Positions 15,075 through 22,689 are shown, counted from the first letter of the stretch. The stretch: 43,368 nucleotides of DNA from Azospirillum sp. B21 (GCF_008364825.1 NZ_VTTO01000030.1:1-43368), one strand, 5' to 3'. A program made the numbers and translations. Notes: generated by a model from the letters alone, not told the origin.

Positions 15075-16502
15075 TCAGTTTCGGTGAAGATCGGCGAAGG
15101 CGCTGGACGCGCCATCGTATTGCAGGGAGGTCGTGCCAACAGGCCCCATGCGCTGCTTGGCGACGATGACATCGGCGATGTTCCGGCAGGCGGCGATGGA
15201 CTGTTGCCACCGCTCGTACCGGGAGTTGTATTTCGTGTCGTCCTCATCGGGCCGGCGCATCGGCTCGGTGCGGCTCAGGTAATACTCGTCCCGATAGAGG
15301 AACATGACCGTATCGGCGTCCTGTTCGATGGAGCCGGACTGGCGAAGGTCGGAGAGCGTCGGCCGCTTGTCCTCGCGCTGCTCGACCTGCCGGGAAAGCT
15401 GGCAGAGCAGTAGAACGGGCACGTCAAGCGTGGTGGCTACACCCTTCATCTCGCGGGTGATCTCGGTGATGACGGCGGTCTCGCCCTGGCTGCGGAAGCC
15501 GTCCGGGGCGCCCATGATGTTGAGGTGGTCGACCACGATCAGGCCGAGCCCATGGCGCTGCTGGAGGCGGCGGGCGCGGCGCAGGATGTGGGCGGGCGTG
15601 ACGCGGGCCGTGCTGTCGATCCACAGCGGGAGTTCCGGAACCGACGAGGCGAACCGGGAGAAGGCGCGCTCGTCGATCTGGCCGCGGCGCTGCTCGTCGG
15701 CAGGAATGCCGGTGGCGCGGGCGAGGAAGCGGGCGCCCAGCTGGCGCGCGACCATCTCCTGCGAGAACATCAGCGTCGGCGCGCCGCCCATCTCGCCCCG
15801 CGCCTTGGCGTTCGCGGCGTTGACCGCGATGTTGAAGGCGAGGTCCGACTTGCCCATCGAGGGGCGGGCGCCAAGGATGATCAGCTCGCCCGGCTGGAGG
15901 CCGCCAAGGCGGCTGTCGAGATCCATCAGGCCGGTGGTGACGCCAGTCAGCGCCGTACCGGCCCGGTATGCCGTCTCCGCCGCGTCGATGGCCTGGGTGA
16001 CGGCGTCGCGGATCGAGACCAGCGCCTGCGCCCGCGGCGCTTCGTCGTCCAGGCGGAGCAGCGCGGACTCATGGCCGTCGATGACATCGGCACTCGTCCG
16101 GCTCACCGACATGTCCTGCGCGTCGGCGACCAGCTGGAGGCCAAGCTCGATGCAGCGGCGGCGCTGGTAGAGATCGAGCAGCGCCTTGGCGTAGCCCTTC
16201 ACGTCGCCGCCGGCCATGCTCTCGTAGAGGCTGGCGATGTAGGCATCGACGCCGCCCGGCGTGCCGGCCGCGTCCGGATCGTTGCGCAGGTAGCCGTGCA
16301 GCGTCGTCGGGTTCGCCTCCGCACCCCGGCTCACCAGCGCCACGATGGCATCATAGATGCGGCCGTGGAACTGGTCGTAGAAGTGCTCGGGCCGAACGAT
16401 GTCCGCCACAAGCTGGACGCGCTCGTTGTTGGCCAGCAATTCACCGAGAAGCGCCTGCTCGGCCTTCTCGTTGCGCGGCATGGTGATGTCGGCGGGGTTC
16501 AC
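15075..16502 (-). CDS. dnaB: Replicative DNA helicase, DnaB family
   Basis: 475 aa with GTG start at 16502 (AGGAGG upstream; GTGA overlap with the preceding stop). The N-terminal domain includes EKAEQALLGELLANNERV and PEHFYDQFHGRIYDAI. The RecA-like domain has TGLMDLDSRLGGLQPGELIILGARPSMGKSD (Walker A, with Ser in place of the usual Thr), Walker B LGLIVVDHLNIM, and DLRQSGSIEQDADTVMFLYRDEYY with the C-terminal KQRMGPVGT. It unwinds the fork and probably acts with the initiator gene immediately downstream. Confidence 0.96.
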   Translation of the reverse strand: MNPADITMPRNEKAEQALLGELLANNERVQLVADIVRPEHFYDQFHGRIYDAIVALVSRGAEANPTTLHGYLRNDPDAAGTPGGVDAYIASLYESMAGGDVKGYAKALLDLYQRRRCIELGLQLVADAQDMSVSRTSADVIDGHESALLRLDDEAPRAQALVSIRDAVTQAIDAAETAYRAGTALTGVTTGLMDLDSRLGGLQPGELIILGARPSMGKSDLAFNIAVNAANAKARGEMGGAPTLMFSQEMVARQLGARFLARATGIPADEQRRGQIDERAFSRFASSVPELPLWIDSTARVTPAHILRRARRLQQRHGLGLIVVDHLNIMGAPDGFRSQGETAVITEITREMKGVATTLDVPVLLLCQLSRQVEQREDKRPTLSDLRQSGSIEQDADTVMFLYRDEYYLSRTEPMRRPDEDDTKYNSRYERWQQSIAACRNIADVIVAKQRMGPVGTTSLQYDGASSAFADLHRN

Positions 16503-16747
16503 TCTGCAGCCTCCTGGCTGGCGCCATCCTGCGGAGCGGACGCGAGTTCGGTCTGGCGCTGATGGATGTCCATCAGCAGCCGGATCGCGCGGGGCTGGCC
16601 GCGGAATTGATGCTCGACCACGCGGCGGATGGCGTGGAGGTAGCTGGCGCGGTTGATGTGGGTGGGTTCGCGGTCGAACCGGGCCCCGGCCTCGCCCATG
16701 GCGAAGCCGAGCGCCTTGAATTCGTCGGAGAGCGGAAGGAGGCTCAT
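16499..16747 (-). CDS. Small protein upstream of DnaB, unknown
   Basis: 82 aa (MSLLPLSDEFKALGFAMGEAGARFDRE...). The start at 16747 overlaps the previous stop (ATGA) and the end overlaps the DnaB start (GTGA), so it is in the coupled operon. Helical, with THINRASYLHAIRRVVEHQFRG in the middle. Upstream extension to 17041 is a shadow. No family recognised. Confidence 0.7.
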   Translation of the reverse strand: MSLLPLSDEFKALGFAMGEAGARFDREPTHINRASYLHAIRRVVEHQFRGQPRAIRLLMDIHQRQTELASAPQDGASQEAAE

Positions 16748-16932
16748 GGCCGGTCCTCCCGAACGATGCGGTCGCGGATGGCGGTCAGGCGGTCGATGCT
16801 GGCCTGCACCTGCTCGGCCGTCGGATGCGGCGGCAGGGCGTCCAAATCCATTGAGACGCCGTTTATCAGCTGTTGGACGGACTTCGGGCCGATCCAGCGG
16901 CGGGTCGATGGGGCGCGAGGAACCGTCTTCAT
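16744..16932 (-). CDS. Small helical protein, unknown
   Basis: 62 aa (MKTVPRAPSTRRWIGPKSVQQLINGVSMD...). The second half HPTAEQVQASIDRLTAIRDRIVRED is an amphipathic helix. It overlaps the next gene by ATGA and starts five bases after the preceding stop. Function unknown. Confidence 0.65.
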   Translation of the reverse strand: MKTVPRAPSTRRWIGPKSVQQLINGVSMDLDALPPHPTAEQVQASIDRLTAIRDRIVREDRP

Positions 16933-16937
16933 TGGCG

Positions 16938-17177
16938 TTACTCCGCGGCCAACAGGCCATCGGCGCGCGGGCCGCGGCGATACAGCGGACCCATCTTCTT
17001 CCGTCCGGCCGGGATGACCGCTTCCACGGATCCCGGCTCAACGATCAGCAGGCAGGCGATGGCGTTGCTGGCGATCCAGTTCGGACGGCCAGCCTTGGCG
17101 GCGACCGATGCCACATCCGCCGGGTCATGACCGGCGGCGGGCAACGCAGACAGGATGGCGCGAGCGTCGGGGTTCAT
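16938..17177 (-). CDS. Small protein, possibly DNA-binding, unknown
   Basis: 79 aa (MNPDARAILSALPAAGHDPADVASVAAKAGRPNWIASNAIACLL...). ILSALPAAGHDPADVASVAAKAGRPNWIASNAIACL has the spacing of a helix-turn-helix, and a basic RKKMGPLYRRGPR stretch follows. It overlaps the upstream gene at 17174-17177 (ATGA). Assignment as DNA-binding is tentative. Confidence 0.6.
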   Translation of the reverse strand: MNPDARAILSALPAAGHDPADVASVAAKAGRPNWIASNAIACLLIVEPGSVEAVIPAGRKKMGPLYRRGPRADGLLAAE

Positions 17178-17536
17178 CGCCCGTCACCCATTGCCGCTTC
17201 GGCCGCGTCCACGAGCCGCTCCGGCGACCCGTAGAGCATGACGCGGTTGGGGCTCTTCGACTTGGCGGCAGCTTCGGCGTCCTGAGCGGCGATTAGCAAG
17301 AGCTCGGACGCCGTCCGCGCCCGGCGGACATGCTTGGGGGCGAAGGCGTATACCCCCCCCAGCGTCTCCAGCCGAGCGTCGGCCTCGCTCCGCTCCGACA
17401 TCGGCCGCTCGACGTCCGTCACGGCCTGCTTGTAGGCGTGCCGGCGCAGGTCGGTTTCCGCCGTCCGAATGATGGCGCTCAAGGGAAGGTCGAAAGCCCG
17501 CGTCCCGTAGCGGGTCAGCATCATGGTCGTGCTCAT
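17174..17536 (-). CDS. Unknown 120-aa early protein
   Basis: Starts MSTTMMLTRYGTRAFDLPLSA at 17536 in an ATGA overlap with the upstream HTH gene; the frame upstream of that is a shadow. Charged and helical, with RRHAYKQAVTDVERPMSERSEADARLETLGG and RRARTASELLLIAAQDAEAAAKS. An eight-C run near 17352-17359 lies inside the gene. No domain recognised. Confidence 0.65.
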   Translation of the reverse strand: MSTTMMLTRYGTRAFDLPLSAIIRTAETDLRRHAYKQAVTDVERPMSERSEADARLETLGGVYAFAPKHVRRARTASELLLIAAQDAEAAAKSKSPNRVMLYGSPERLVDAAEAAMGDGR

Positions 17537-17757
17537 GCGTCCTCCTTCGGGAATTCCACGACGACCCGCCCGCCGAGCGCGGCGGCCCACTGAAACAGGG
17601 CCTCCACGTCGGGGAGCATCGAGCCGTTCTCGTAGCGGGAGAGGGTCGTCTGCGTCCGGCCCATCGACCGAGCGACTTCGTTCTGTGTCCGGCCCTGGCG
17701 GGCGCGCTCGCGGCACAAAATATTCGTGACACGCATAAGGTCCGTGCCCGCGCTCAT
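17533..17757 (-). CDS. XRE-family helix-turn-helix regulator
   Basis: 74 aa. RARQGRTQNEVARSMGRTQTTLSRYENGSMLPDVEALFQWAAALG is a complete HTH_3 domain with the Q(N)EVA...TLSRYE(N)G core; the remainder is short (VVVEFPKEDA). Likely a small regulator of early transcription. ATGA overlaps at both ends put it in the replication operon. Confidence 0.9.
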   Translation of the reverse strand: MSAGTDLMRVTNILCRERARQGRTQNEVARSMGRTQTTLSRYENGSMLPDVEALFQWAAALGGRVVVEFPKEDA

Positions 17758-18029
17758 GACCGCACCCCGTTCTTCCAGGCATTTGCCCGGGTACGGGTGG
17801 CGCGCTTCGCCGCGCTGTTGCCGCCCCGGTTGGTGCGGGCCTTGGCCGCCTCGGTGGCGATGCCCATGGCGCGGCGCTCGTACTCGACGATCATTTCAGG
17901 GGTGACGCGACAGACGGCGGCGCCCTTGGCGATGGCGGCCTCCACCATGCCGGCCAGATCGAGCGCACCTTGCCGGGCACGGGTGTTGATGGTGCGGATC
18001 GGGAAGCCCTGCAGGTCGGTTCCAGCCAT
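17754..18029 (-). CDS. Basic early protein, unknown
   Basis: 91 aa from ATG 18029 (MAGTDLQGFPIRTINTRARQG...). VTPEMIVEYERRAMGIATEAAKARTNRGG and a strongly basic C-terminus (AAKRATRTRANAWKNGVRS) suggest nucleic acid binding. It overlaps its upstream gene by one base and its downstream gene by ATGA. Confidence 0.65.
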   Translation of the reverse strand: MAGTDLQGFPIRTINTRARQGALDLAGMVEAAIAKGAAVCRVTPEMIVEYERRAMGIATEAAKARTNRGGNSAAKRATRTRANAWKNGVRS

Positions 18030-18400
18030 CACGCAGCCCTCCGCCAGGAGAAGCGACGCCGACGCGGGCTTTCCGCGCGGTCGGCTCCATGGAACGCGGC
18101 CTTCCAGAACCCCTCGCCGAAGTGACAGGCCAGAGCGACCAGATCGGTCAGGGTCCAACGGGCGTTGCCGTTCAGCTTGTCCTGCGCCTGCCTCTGCGAC
18201 AGCCGGAGGATTTCAGCCAGCGAGCGGGACGGCTTCACCGGCGGCAGGCGCCGGCGGACGGCGCGCGTGATGTTGCACAGGACGATCTTCAGGCCGGAAA
18301 TACCGCGCAGAATTGCGGCTTTCCCGATCCGACGACGGGTTACCTCGGGCGAGGCTGTCGGCGCAGAGTGCTCGCCATGAGAAACACTTCTGAACAGCAT
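18029..18400 (-). CDS. Helix-turn-helix regulator (CII-like position)
   Basis: Up to 123 aa from ATG 18400. SLAEILRLSQRQAQDKLNGNARWTLTDLVALACHFGEGFW is an HTH domain; it is followed by a basic tail. First gene of the long replication operon that runs to 14007, so by position it resembles lambda CII or a similar activator. The N-terminal ~55 residues are Arg-rich and overlap the divergent plus-strand gene by 24 bases, so the true start may be internal, but no good alternative start is visible. Confidence 0.7.
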   Translation of the reverse strand: MLFRSVSHGEHSAPTASPEVTRRRIGKAAILRGISGLKIVLCNITRAVRRRLPPVKPSRSLAEILRLSQRQAQDKLNGNARWTLTDLVALACHFGEGFWKAAFHGADRAESPRRRRFSWRRAA

Positions 18401-18538
18401 CGGTCAGCCCCCCGTCCGGATATTCTGGTGCTGGTGGCGACCGTCACCGCGACCCTGGAACTCCTGGGCCAGATGACCGGCAAGGAACCGGAGGCCGAGG
18501 GCCTGATCCGCGTTGTCCGCGAAACCTTCGGAGGCTGA
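18377..18538 (+). CDS. Small plus-strand protein, unknown
   Basis: 53 aa (MRNTSEQHRSAPRPDILVLVATVTATLELLGQMTG...). DILVLVATVTATLELLG is hydrophobic and could be a buried or membrane helix; the tail EPEAEGLIRVVRETFGG is helical. It is divergent from the HTH gene with a 24-base 5' overlap and is followed after three bases by another plus-strand gene, forming a short inserted cassette ending at a terminator. Confidence 0.55.
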   Translation: MRNTSEQHRSAPRPDILVLVATVTATLELLGQMTGKEPEAEGLIRVVRETFGG

Positions 18539-18541
18539 CCG

Positions 18542-18727
18542 ATGACCACCGATCGATGCCCCGCCGGCGGGTTGGAGCGCGCCGACTGGATGCGCCGAGA
18601 GGCTGCGGAATGGGACGATGCTGGACAGCCTGACCGCGCCGCCTACTGCCGCCGGGTCGCTGCCCAGATCGAACAGACCGAATTCGCGCGCCGCCCGCTG
18701 TGTGCCCTGATGGGTCAGCCCAGTTGA
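18542..18727 (+). CDS. Small protein with repeated Arg/Ala helix, unknown
   Basis: 61 aa (MTTDRCPAGGLERADWMRREAAEWDDAGQPDRAAYCRRVAAQIEQ...). The start lies three bases after the preceding stop (TGACCGATG). RADWMRREAAEWDDAGQPDRAAYCRRVAAQIEQ looks like a helical hairpin. No family recognised. Confidence 0.6.
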   Translation: MTTDRCPAGGLERADWMRREAAEWDDAGQPDRAAYCRRVAAQIEQTEFARRPLCALMGQPS

Positions 18728-18833
18728 TGCGCGAAGGTGGAGGGCGTCTGCGCCGATTGCGTCGTGGACGCGGGCGCAACTGATGGGGTATTTATCGTGC
18801 CTGAAGCGCATATCTTGATCCTCTGTGACGAGA

Positions 18834-18868
18834 AGCCGGCCAACGTTGGGAAGCGGGGCCGGCTTTTT
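18834..18868 (+). terminator. Rho-independent terminator, probably bidirectional
   Basis: AGCCGGCC (18834-18841) pairs with GGCCGGCT (18857-18864), followed by TTTT on the plus strand. It ends the plus-strand pair 18377-18727, and it also lies just downstream of the minus-strand zinc-ribbon gene at 18881, so it may stop transcription from both sides. Confidence 0.8.
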
Positions 18869-18880
18869 CGTGGGTGGGGG

Positions 18881-19120
18881 TTAGCTGTCCGCCCTGAAGC
18901 GGCGGACGGGGGAAAGGGCCGCCGTGGTCTGGTTGACCTCGGCGAACATCCGAGCCGCAGCGCCGATGCTCCGGCTGCTGGCGACCGACTGGCGCAGGCT
19001 GTCCCGGAGCGCCGCAGAGCAGGCGTCCAGGCAGTTGTCGCAGGCGGACCAGTAGGTGCCGGGCGCAGCAACCGCGCGCAGCTCCACGGCCAGACCGCAC
19101 GGGCAGCGGCAGGGCTTCAC
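18881..19120 (-). CDS. Small zinc-ribbon protein
   Basis: 79 aa with GTG start at 19120 in a GTGA overlap with the Cro-like gene. Cysteines CRCPCG near the start and CDNCLDAC about 25 residues later form a likely zinc site; the rest is helical (ALRDSLRQSVASSRSIGAAARMFAEVNQ). The translational coupling shows it is co-expressed with the Cro-like gene. Longer frames upstream are shadows. Confidence 0.7.
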   Translation of the reverse strand: MKPCRCPCGLAVELRAVAAPGTYWSACDNCLDACSAALRDSLRQSVASSRSIGAAARMFAEVNQTTAALSPVRRFRADS

Positions 19121-19392
19121 GACGCCCTCGCCTCGGCGGGGGCGCGGCGGGGGCGGCGACGGGGGGGCGCAATGCCATCGACTTCGGGCGGGGCCTCGAA
19201 GAACAGCTTGTCGTCCCAGCGCCGCTTCAGGGAGCGCGCAAAATTCCTGACCCGCTCCATGTCGTCGCGCGACGGCTCCAGCTCGCCGCGCTCCCACCGG
19301 CTGACGGTCGCTTGGTCGCGCCCGGTGATCTCAGCCATAGCTTTCTGCGAGATCTTGAGGACGGACGTCCGGATATGATGCATGGGGTTCAT
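19117..19392 (-). CDS. Cro/CI-family HTH regulator (minus strand)
   Basis: 91 aa taking the start MNPMHHIRTS at 19392. ISQKAMAEITGRDQATVSRWERGELEPSRDDMERVRNFA is a clear XRE-type HTH. The C-terminus is Arg/Pro-rich. A longer start at 19449 would place the operator-like palindromes inside the gene and is less likely. It is divergent from the plus-strand repressor at 19486 and begins the early minus-strand operon, as Cro does in lambda. Confidence 0.82.
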   Translation of the reverse strand: MNPMHHIRTSVLKISQKAMAEITGRDQATVSRWERGELEPSRDDMERVRNFARSLKRRWDDKLFFEAPPEVDGIAPPRRRPRRAPAEARAS

Positions 19393-19485
19393 ATGCACGA
19401 TGATATGCACATATGCATCACGCCGCAACAAGAAAATGCGCGCGTGCATTTGCCATCATGCATGCGCGGGGCTATGCATGGGCGC
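19371..19485. promoter_or_regulatory. Operator-like cluster between divergent HTH genes
   Basis: TGCATAT-type sequences recur through this interval: TGATGCATGG near 19377, CATATGCAC near 19390, the block ATGATATGCA/CATATGCATCA at 19400-19420, and ATGCATG near 19457 and 19475. On the minus strand 19400-19420 matches 22731-22751 at 19 of 21 positions. This is the expected place for lambda OR-type operators controlling both divergent genes. Confidence 0.75.
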
Positions 19486-19836
19486 ATGGCAGACATCGCC
19501 CAAAAGATCAAAGTGCTGCGCCGGCAGAAGGGCCTCAACCAGAGGGCCTTCGGGGAGCTATTGGGCGTCGATCAGGCGACCATCTCCCGCTGGGAGAATG
19601 GCGGGAACTACACCCACGAGAACCTTGTCGCCCTGGCGCAGCTTGCCGGGGTGACGGTCGATGAGTTCGAAAACGGCGCTGCGGCTGAGGCTGATGAGCC
19701 CCAGCCAGAGCCGTCGCTGCTGGATGACCTGGAGATCATCGGCGAGCATGATCCGGACGAGCGGGCGAACTATGAGGCGATGATCCGCCGCCGGGCCGCC
19801 GCCGTGCGCGCAAGGCGTTCGCGCGCTTCCGAATAA
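19486..19836 (+). CDS. CI-like HTH repressor (plus strand)
   Basis: 116 aa from ATG 19486 (MADIAQKIKVLRRQKGLNQRAFGELLG). VDQATISRWENGGNYTHENLVALAQLAGVTVDEFENG is a complete XRE HTH. The C-terminal 45 residues are acidic then basic (HDPDERANYEAMIRRRAAAVRARRSRA) and contain no S24 peptidase domain, so induction would not be by LexA-like self-cleavage. This fits a phage that also carries an antirepressor. Start chosen to leave the operator cluster outside the gene. Confidence 0.83.
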   Translation: MADIAQKIKVLRRQKGLNQRAFGELLGVDQATISRWENGGNYTHENLVALAQLAGVTVDEFENGAAAEADEPQPEPSLLDDLEIIGEHDPDERANYEAMIRRRAAAVRARRSRASE

Positions 19837-19932
19837 GCTGGCGCAGTTCGGCTTGATCCTGAGCGGGCAGGCTGTCGAAGTCTGCCATCAAATCCCCTGC
19901 CCCGTCGTCACCCACCATCCGCTCCATTGTCA
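19736..19932 (-). CDS. Possible small protein antisense to the repressor 3' end
   Basis: About 65 aa from ATG 19932 (MTMERMVGDDGAGDLMADFDSLPAQDQ...). The segment DFDSLPAQDQAELRQLIRKRANALRARRR looks like a natural regulator helix, but the last ~33 codons overlap the repressor gene on the other strand. Either the two genes converge with a 101-base overlap or this frame is not translated. An ATG at 20026 would add a hydrophobic stretch. Confidence 0.35.
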
Positions 19933-20437
19933 TCACAAGCACCAAGATTAGAACAAATAGGAAACTCGTCCGCAACCCGAAGAGTTGCGTCCTAACCGCG
20001 CAGGTTACGCTTTTCTGAAAAGTCAAGCGTATGCGTCGCGGCGCAAGAATGCGCCACGCACAGATCGCCTGTCAGGGAATACCCGGATATGAGTCTTGTC
20101 GCGCACTGGGCTCACCTCATGCTAAACCGACCGCGCCCCGGAGGTGCGGCGGCAAGTGGCGTGTTGCGTCATGCGCAGACGCGCACGACACGACCCTGCG
20201 AGGTGAAGCTCTGAGGCGGCCGGTGAGGGTGGAGTGCATACCCCCAAGCTGGCCGCCTTCCGCTCGTGGGCGCGGCGGAAGCGGCACTATACCGAATGGG
20301 GTTATCCGAAGGTAGCGCCGCGCCGTGACAACTTGCGACGTGCGATTGCATAGGCGGGTATGCGGCAGACGCTAAACCGTTGAGCGGCAACGGGGCTTCT
20401 GTTTCAGCGTCGTAATTGTCGCACCCAGGCACAAGAA
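19933..20437. other. Region without a supported gene
   Basis: Frames on both strands (20031-20315 plus, 20169-20489 minus) have unconvincing composition. Visible structure: inverted repeat ACGCTT (20007-20012)/AAGCGT (20025-20030), and GGCGCA-AGAA-TGCGCC near 20041-20056. AT-richer DNA at about 19935-20020 could hold promoters. I see nothing else I can support. Confidence 0.4.
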
Positions 20438-20465
20438 AGCCCGCCGGCCGGGTGGCGGGCGGGCT
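20438..20465 (-). terminator. Terminator after antirepressor gene
   Basis: AGCCCGCC (20438-20445) pairs with GGCGGGCT (20458-20465). On the minus strand the stem is followed by TTCTTG, 20 bases past the antirepressor stop at 20486. Confidence 0.7.
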
Positions 20466-20485
20466 GTCGTAGTGGCGCGGGCTGG

Positions 20486-21463
20486 TCAATCTTCGTCGGC
20501 TGGCGGAAGGGCGAAGCGCAGACGGTCCTTGTATGTCCGCAGTTCTTTCGCAGCGGCGGCATCAGCGTCGCGGCGAGAGACGGAGCTATAGGCCGTCATG
20601 ACAGTGTAGCCGTTGAACAGCAGAAGGTTCTGCAACTCGCTTTCCCACTTGGCGATGGTCATTTTCTCGCCATTCAGGATGCGGCTCTCGATGAGCAACC
20701 AGAGCTGCTCATAGATGTTCTCAAGCTTCCGGAATTCCTTTTCGTTCAAGTAGTTCTTCCCGGTGGCGACGTCGGCGGTCTTGATCGCGTGAGGATCCCC
20801 GGAGTACGCCAGCATCCCGGCATACGGCTTGGTTCCGTCTGCGTTTTTTACCACCAACTCCGTGGCGGTATGCCCGCTGACAGCGTAGTGGAACTTGTCT
20901 TGGATCGCCGCGAAGAAGCCGGCGAGGCGCTTCGGGAAGTTCGCCTTGACGAATTCGTAATCCGATGAGGTTTCTTTGATGGCATCCAGGATGCGCTTGT
21001 AAAGGGCCTTGTCCTCGGTCCGCAGCTTGCGCAAGCGACTGATAAGGGCCTCGCGAGCGTCCTCATCGGTCTCGATCCGCTTCTCGTCGATGGCGAAGCC
21101 ACGCGAGAAGTAGCTGCTTAGCGCGGAATAACACTCGCGCTTGTACATTAGGAGTCGATCCTTGACCCCTTCGCTCACAGCATTGTCGCTGATCCCGAAC
21201 AGCCAACCATTCAGGTACTCCAGCGGCAGGCAAGCCATCTCCTGCGCCCCGCCCTTGGAAGGCATGGTCAAATTGACCATCCCTTCGTTGAGGACGGGAT
21301 CCCGCTTAACCCTCTTGTGCTGAGAACTCCAGTCGATCCCGAGATTATCGCAAATCGGCTTCAACGGGACATACGGCCGGCCTTCGTGATGGACGATAGG
21401 AACCTTCTGGTCGTGGAAGTCGACAACGACAAGCTGGGCGTGAAAATCATACTGGTCCGACAT
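20486..21463 (-). CDS. Antirepressor: P22_AR_N domain fused to RhuM-like domain
   Basis: 325 aa from ATG 21463 (AGGAG seven bases upstream). Residues about 8-120 are the P22 antirepressor N-terminal domain (PYVPLKPICDNLGIDWSSQHKRVKRDPVL, CLPLEYLNGWLFGI). The C-terminal ~140 residues resemble the RhuM virulence-protein family (DKFHYAVSGHTATELVVKNADG, then DVATGKNYLNEKEFRKLENIYEQLWLL and KWESELQNLLLFNGYTVM). It is likely to inactivate the phage repressor and trigger induction. A terminator follows. The RhuM link is from family memory. Confidence 0.85.
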   Translation of the reverse strand: MSDQYDFHAQLVVVDFHDQKVPIVHHEGRPYVPLKPICDNLGIDWSSQHKRVKRDPVLNEGMVNLTMPSKGGAQEMACLPLEYLNGWLFGISDNAVSEGVKDRLLMYKRECYSALSSYFSRGFAIDEKRIETDEDAREALISRLRKLRTEDKALYKRILDAIKETSSDYEFVKANFPKRLAGFFAAIQDKFHYAVSGHTATELVVKNADGTKPYAGMLAYSGDPHAIKTADVATGKNYLNEKEFRKLENIYEQLWLLIESRILNGEKMTIAKWESELQNLLLFNGYTVMTAYSSVSRRDADAAAAKELRTYKDRLRFALPPADED

Positions 21464-21584
21464 GGCTGCTCCTGGGACTCGTTTCGCGAGCGCGGAACCG
21501 TCTTGACGCCTGCCGGGAGACTGTTGCAGTCTCGGCCTTGACATGGTTGGCATCGAGGCGGCCCCGCTTTCGACCCATCCACCA

Positions 21585-21614
21585 GAAGAGCCGGGATCGC
21601 CGCCCCGGCTCTTC
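21585..21614 (-). terminator. Strong hairpin terminator (11-bp stem)
   Basis: GAAGAGCCGGG (21585-21595) and CCCGGCTCTTC (21604-21614) are perfectly complementary with an eight-base loop. It separates the lipoprotein/small-protein unit upstream from the antirepressor gene. No long T run on either strand. Confidence 0.65.
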
Positions 21615-21697
21615 GCGTTTGTGTCGAATGCTGGATTTTCGCGCAAAGGGGTTAGTCGGTCAACCGCCGCCGGTCGCCATGCGCCGCGTTGACGCCC

Positions 21698-21919
21698 TCA
21701 CCCCTCCCCCAACCTGTTCATCACCCGCGCCAGGATGTCGGCTATCGCGCCCACCGCTTCCGCCGGCACATCCGGCCGCTGGTCGATGATCTCCACCATT
21801 CCGCCCATGGCCTGGCGCAGCGCATCCGCTGGGCTGTCGGTCATCTGGACGCGCTCCAGGATCAGCTGCTCGACCAGCAGCTCCAGGGCGGCGACGCGGG
21901 CGGGGAGGTTGTCGGTCAT
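21698..21919 (-). CDS. Small helical protein, unknown
   Basis: 73 aa (MTDNLPARVAALELLVEQLILERVQMTDSPADALRQAM...). The N-terminal helix VAALELLVEQLILERV has leucine-type heptads and probably dimerises. ATGA overlap with the lipoprotein gene shows coupling. Function unknown. Confidence 0.65.
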   Translation of the reverse strand: MTDNLPARVAALELLVEQLILERVQMTDSPADALRQAMGGMVEIIDQRPDVPAEAVGAIADILARVMNRLGEG

Positions 21920-22602
21920 TGCCGGCGCATCCCCGACAGGACCGTGTAGTCGATCTTGCTGTTCGTGGCGGCGTGGATGACCAGCCGGGCGCCTCGGAAG
22001 GAGATCTCTTCGTCGGCCTTGGCGAGTGTGTATTTCAGATCCTGCTGAAAGGCTGGGCGGATCATGTTCTCCGCGAATTCGCGGTAGGTGATGTTGACGA
22101 CGTTCCCTGAGATGCCTTCGTACAGGAGTTCAACCTTGAACCCGCCCGGCTGCGCGATCTCGGTCGCGCGATACGCGACGGGCTGGGTTTGCGCGACGCC
22201 CCAGCTTATGCCGGTGTGGTCGACTTGATCGAAGCGCCCGTCGCCCTTCGAGTCACGAAGACAGGCGTTGGCCCCAGGAACTCCCATGAGATTGTAGGCC
22301 GCGAAGTACGTCGTGCAGAACCATTTCTGGTCGCGCAGCGAGATCTCCATCAGCGGCGTCCCTGCCGGAATGCGCATCGTCCACTCGGCGGATCGCGCCT
22401 CCACCGAGCCATCCGGAACGACTCCTGCCCGGTAGAAATAATCGAACTCGGCGAGGATCGGATCGCCGACGCCTGCGGTCGCTCGCTGCCCGATCACCGC
22501 GGTCGATCCCTTTTTCGCCTGCGGCATTGGCACTGATACCGATGTGCAGCCGGCGACCAGAACCGCCGCAGCTAACGCACCGCACATAACAGCCCTTCGC
22601 AT
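21916..22602 (-). CDS. Phage-encoded lipoprotein
   Basis: 228 aa from ATG 22602, preceded by GGGGGGAG. The signal peptide MRRAVMCGALAAAVLVAGC ends in a lipobox (LVAGC) with the acylated Cys at residue 19. The mature part is unremarkable beta/alpha with no recognised domain. A lipoprotein in the immunity region, divergent from the early operon and near the shared operator, may be expressed in lysogens as a superinfection-exclusion or host-altering (moron) factor. That role is inferred. Confidence 0.78.
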   Translation of the reverse strand: MRRAVMCGALAAAVLVAGCTSVSVPMPQAKKGSTAVIGQRATAGVGDPILAEFDYFYRAGVVPDGSVEARSAEWTMRIPAGTPLMEISLRDQKWFCTTYFAAYNLMGVPGANACLRDSKGDGRFDQVDHTGISWGVAQTQPVAYRATEIAQPGGFKVELLYEGISGNVVNITYREFAENMIRPAFQQDLKYTLAKADEEISFRGARLVIHAATNSKIDYTVLSGMRRQ

Positions 22603-22689
22603 TCGCTCCCCCCAATCGAAGCGCGAGCCATACCCATTTCGCGCAACCGCATTATGGCAGGGGCTTGAGTGCGATCCACGCATAAAGGC

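Noticed and set aside
17352..17359. Eight-C run as possible phase-variation or frameshift site
   Set aside because: The frame is continuous through it and it is not in a slippery heptamer context; probably ordinary for GC-rich DNA.
20031..20489. Plus- and minus-strand frames of 94 and 106 codons
   Set aside because: No good ribosome site, unusual composition, and each is antisense to the other; left as non-coding.
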